From positions 1 to 8,994 of the forward strand of contig CAZWDL010000191.1 of the NCBI GenBank assembly GCA_964632995.1: a DNA stretch of 8,994 nucleotides, read 5' to 3'. Of this stretch, positions 7,314 to 8,994 are shown in pieces; the first letter of the stretch is position 1; every line of letters begins with the position of its first letter. A model generated the notes under the pieces. It was not told the origin of the DNA. It saw nothing but the letters and a program-made list of their open reading frames with translations, and made no database searches. Made by a program: the position numbers and the translations under genes. Source of the stretch: CAZWDL01 sp964632995. Lineage in GTDB: Bacteria; Bacteroidota; Bacteroidia; Chitinophagales; Saprospiraceae.

Positions 7314-8015
7314 TTATTTGATGATCCCTTTGAAAATATTCCAGCCTTGCTCATCGGGGACCGAAGCGGTGATGCGCACCGGCTCCCGCTTTACCGGATG
7401 CTCGAATTCAAGCTGATAGCTGTGCAGGCGTATAGAGGCATCAGGAGTAGCCTGGGGATGGCCGTATTTCAGATCGCCCTGAATCGGACAACCAATACTG
7501 GCCAGCTGCACCCGGATCTGGTGGGGGCGCCCCGTCAGCGGATGAACCTGCAGCAGCACATTGCTGTCGATCTCACCGATCATCTCGTAATCCAACTCTG
7601 CCTTTTTAGCCCCTTCATCCTTTGCCCGCTTGCTGAGATGATCATAGGCCGTGGCGATATTTTTTTTCCGGTCCTTTGAGATGAAGTGCTTCAGATGGCC
7701 GGCAATGGGTTCGGGGCGCTTACTGGTTATTGCCAGATAGGTCTTTCCTATCTTTCGTTGTTTGAATAATTCGTTCATCCTGCTCAGCGCCTTACTGGTA
7801 CGCGCGAAGATGGTCGCCCCGCTCACCGGCCGGTCCAGCCGGTGGATGACCCCCAGAAATACATCGCCCGGCTTATTATATCGCACCTTGATGTATTCCT
7901 TGACATATTCCGACAGGGGAACGTCTTCGGTGACATCCCCCTGCACCAGAACGCCGGCGGGCTTGTTCACTGCTATCAAATGATTATCTTCGTATATAAC
8001 TTGGAGATGGCTCAT
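7314..8015 (-). CDS. RluA-family RNA pseudouridine synthase
   Basis: 233 residues from ATG at 8015. The enzyme isomerises specific uridines in rRNA or tRNA to pseudouridine in the cytoplasm. The catalytic motif HRLDRPVSG places the nucleophilic aspartate at residue 61. The N-terminal VIYEDNHLIAVNKPAGVLVQ and the later VHPLTGRPHQIRVQLA (about residues 177-192) are the other conserved blocks of the RluA/RluC/RluD group. There is no S4 RNA-binding domain before the catalytic domain, so it is a stand-alone type, close in size to E. coli RluA (219 aa). The target uridine cannot be assigned from sequence alone and TruC-like tRNA activity is possible. The upstream sequence is A/T-rich with no Shine-Dalgarno motif, as is usual in Bacteroidota. 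It is the first gene of the leftward run and diverges from mqnD. Confidence 0.94.
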   Translation of the reverse strand: MSHLQVIYEDNHLIAVNKPAGVLVQGDVTEDVPLSEYVKEYIKVRYNKPGDVFLGVIHRLDRPVSGATIFARTSKALSRMNELFKQRKIGKTYLAITSKRPEPIAGHLKHFISKDRKKNIATAYDHLSKRAKDEGAKKAELDYEMIGEIDSNVLLQVHPLTGRPHQIRVQLASIGCPIQGDLKYGHPQATPDASIRLHSYQLEFEHPVKREPVRITASVPDEQGWNIFKGIIK

Positions 8016-8029
8016 AAAAAGTAAGTTTG
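8001..8029 (+). promoter_or_regulatory. Candidate Bacteroidota promoter for mqnD (TTG -33 / TAnnTTTG -7)
   Basis: TAAGTTTG at 8022-8029 is an exact match to the Bacteroidota -7 consensus TAnnTTTG. A TTG at 8001-8003, 18 nt before it, can serve as the -33 element and overlaps the first codons of rluA. This predicts transcription starting roughly 30 nt before the mqnD ATG at 8066. It is a motif match only. Confidence 0.45.
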
Positions 8030-8049
8030 ACGTAGTCGCATACAGGGTT

Positions 8050-8057
8050 CAAAATAA
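8050..8057 (-). promoter_or_regulatory. Weak candidate -7 box for rluA
   Basis: Read on the minus strand this is TTATTTTG, one mismatch from TAnnTTTG, ending 34 nt before the rluA start. No clear -33 partner was identified. With the mqnD box it would make the 50-bp gap a compact divergent promoter region. Confidence 0.22.
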
Positions 8058-8065
8058 TAAAAACT

Positions 8066-8920
8066 ATGACATTGACACTTGGTTTCTCCCCATGCCCCAA
8101 TGACACCTTCATATTTGACGCCTTACTGCACCAAAAAATTGACACGGAGGGCTTGCATTTCAAGGCTCACATCGATGACGTGGAAGCGCTCAATCAGCTG
8201 GCTTTTCAAAACAAACTGGATATCAGCAAACTCAGCTATCATGCCTACGCCTACGTAGTTGACAATTATGTTTTACTTGACGCCGGAAGCGCGCTGGGCA
8301 ACAACTGCGGTCCGCTGCTCATCGCCCGCCAGGCCATATCAGAGGCGGATATAGCGGATTGCCGCATCGCCATCCCCGGGCGTTACACCACCGCTAACTT
8401 TCTGCTCGGCCTGGCTTTTCCGGAAGCACAACATAAGGAGGAGTTATTGTTTTCCCAAATTGAAGATGCTGTGCTGAATGGTGATTTTGACGCCGGTCTC
8501 ATCATTCATGAGAACCGCTTCACCTATCAGGAAAAAGGGCTGGTCAACCTGATAGACCTCGGTGAATTTTGGGAAGAACGCACCGGCCACCCGATTCCAC
8601 TGGGCGGCATTGCCGCCAACCGCCGCCTGCCGGTAGAGATACAACAAAAAATCAACCGGGTGGTGCGTCGAAGTGTCGCCTATGCCCAGGAACATCCCGG
8701 CGACACCTTCGAATTCGTCCGGCAACACGCCCAGGAAATGAATCGCGAGGTGATGTATCAACACATTGGCCTGTATGTGAATGACTTCACGCGTGATCTT
8801 GGTTCTGTAGGGCGACAAGCCGTCCGGCAGCTGTTCGATATGGCCGTGCGCCGCGAACTCATTCCGCCTATCCAAAAACCGATCTTCCTGGGACGAAGCC
8901 AAAAGGCTTTCCGGAGGTAG
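8066..8920 (+). CDS. mqnD: 1,4-dihydroxy-6-naphthoate synthase (MqnD), futalosine menaquinone pathway
   Basis: 284 residues from ATG at 8066 to TAG at 8918-8920, matching the family's usual length of about 270-290. MqnD converts cyclic dehypoxanthine futalosine to 1,4-dihydroxy-6-naphthoate, a cytosolic step of menaquinone synthesis. It has the periplasmic-binding-protein-like fold of the MqnA/MqnD family without a signal peptide. Diagnostic stretches are GFSPCPNDTFIFDAL at the N-terminus, SALGNNCGPLL, IPGRYTTANFLL (residues 103-114) and GLIIHENRFTY. The last contains His148, corresponding to the catalytic histidine known from Thermus MqnD. DLGEFWEERTGHPIPLGGIA follows. All look intact. MqnD rather than MqnA is supported by the N-terminal PCPNDTF and the IHE motif. 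No other mqn gene is in the window, so the pathway is dispersed or lies outside. The start has an A-rich leader and no Shine-Dalgarno sequence. Confidence 0.95.
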   Translation: MTLTLGFSPCPNDTFIFDALLHQKIDTEGLHFKAHIDDVEALNQLAFQNKLDISKLSYHAYAYVVDNYVLLDAGSALGNNCGPLLIARQAISEADIADCRIAIPGRYTTANFLLGLAFPEAQHKEELLFSQIEDAVLNGDFDAGLIIHENRFTYQEKGLVNLIDLGEFWEERTGHPIPLGGIAANRRLPVEIQQKINRVVRRSVAYAQEHPGDTFEFVRQHAQEMNREVMYQHIGLYVNDFTRDLGSVGRQAVRQLFDMAVRRELIPPIQKPIFLGRSQKAFRR

Positions 8921-8959
8921 GGAGTGTGGGACTCATGGATTATATAATTGAGCGTAAAA

Positions 8960-8982
8960 CCCATTGGTCTTCAGCCAATGGG
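8960..8982. repeat. Short perfect hairpin downstream of mqnD (possible dispersed repeat or terminator)
   Basis: CCCATTGG (8960-8967) and CCAATGGG (8975-8982) pair perfectly around the 7-nt loop TCTTCAG. No T tract follows on the plus strand, but AAAA precedes the stem, so on the minus strand the hairpin is followed by a short T run. It could terminate leftward transcription entering from outside the window, or be a palindromic repeat unit. The rest of 8921-8994 shows no gene. Confidence 0.55.
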
Positions 8983-8994
8983 ATGAAAGCGAAT

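Noticed and set aside
8444..8902. 152-codon minus-strand frame opposite mqnD
   Set aside because: The plus strand is a full-length, well-conserved MqnD; the antisense product has no recognisable features.
1..8994. CRISPR arrays, tRNA or rRNA genes, transposase genes
   Set aside because: No regularly spaced repeats, no cloverleaf or rRNA-like sequence, and no transposase frame was seen in the gaps between genes.

Overview
The window looks like chromosomal DNA from a member of the Bacteroidota, most plausibly Saprospiria (Lewinella/Phaeodactylibacter-like). The supporting signs are a C-terminal type IX secretion (T9SS) sorting domain, a Bacteroidetes-style alpha-2-macroglobulin, MqnD of the futalosine menaquinone route, starts without Shine-Dalgarno sequences, and a TAnnTTTG promoter box. 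The lineage is inferred from family resemblance, not from a search.

Layout: (1) 1-2085 (+) is the C-terminal part of an alpha-2-macroglobulin with an intact thioester motif; its 5' end lies outside the window. (2) 2086-2331 is a convergent intergenic region with heptamer repeats and a 15-bp hairpin. (3) 2332-8015 (-) is a run of co-directional genes, read from right to left: an RluA-family pseudouridine synthase (8015-7314), an MFS transporter (7301-6114), a secreted serine hydrolase of the beta-lactamase/esterase type (6031-4478), a BlaR1-like M56 membrane metallopeptidase (4491-3067) and a TonB-plug-like segment followed by a T9SS sorting domain (3070-2332). (4) 8066-8920 (+) is mqnD, divergent from rluA across a 50-bp promoter region. 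(5) 8921-8994 holds a short perfect hairpin that may be a dispersed repeat.

The most notable region is the serine hydrolase / M56 / plug / T9SS block. The serine hydrolase has one in-frame amber codon where the flanking sequence suggests a glutamine. The M56 frame stops and hands over to a second frame carrying the plug-like domain. That frame runs out exactly where a T9SS sorting domain begins, back in the original M56 frame. So three reading-frame interruptions fall in about 2.9 kb (2570-5428), while the flanking genes are clean. This may be local gene decay, assembly error, or one split protein; the sequence alone cannot decide. No blaI/mecI repressor gene is present in the window.

MqnD is a housekeeping respiratory-quinone enzyme and RluA an RNA-modifying enzyme; they show no obvious functional link with the hydrolase/M56 block.
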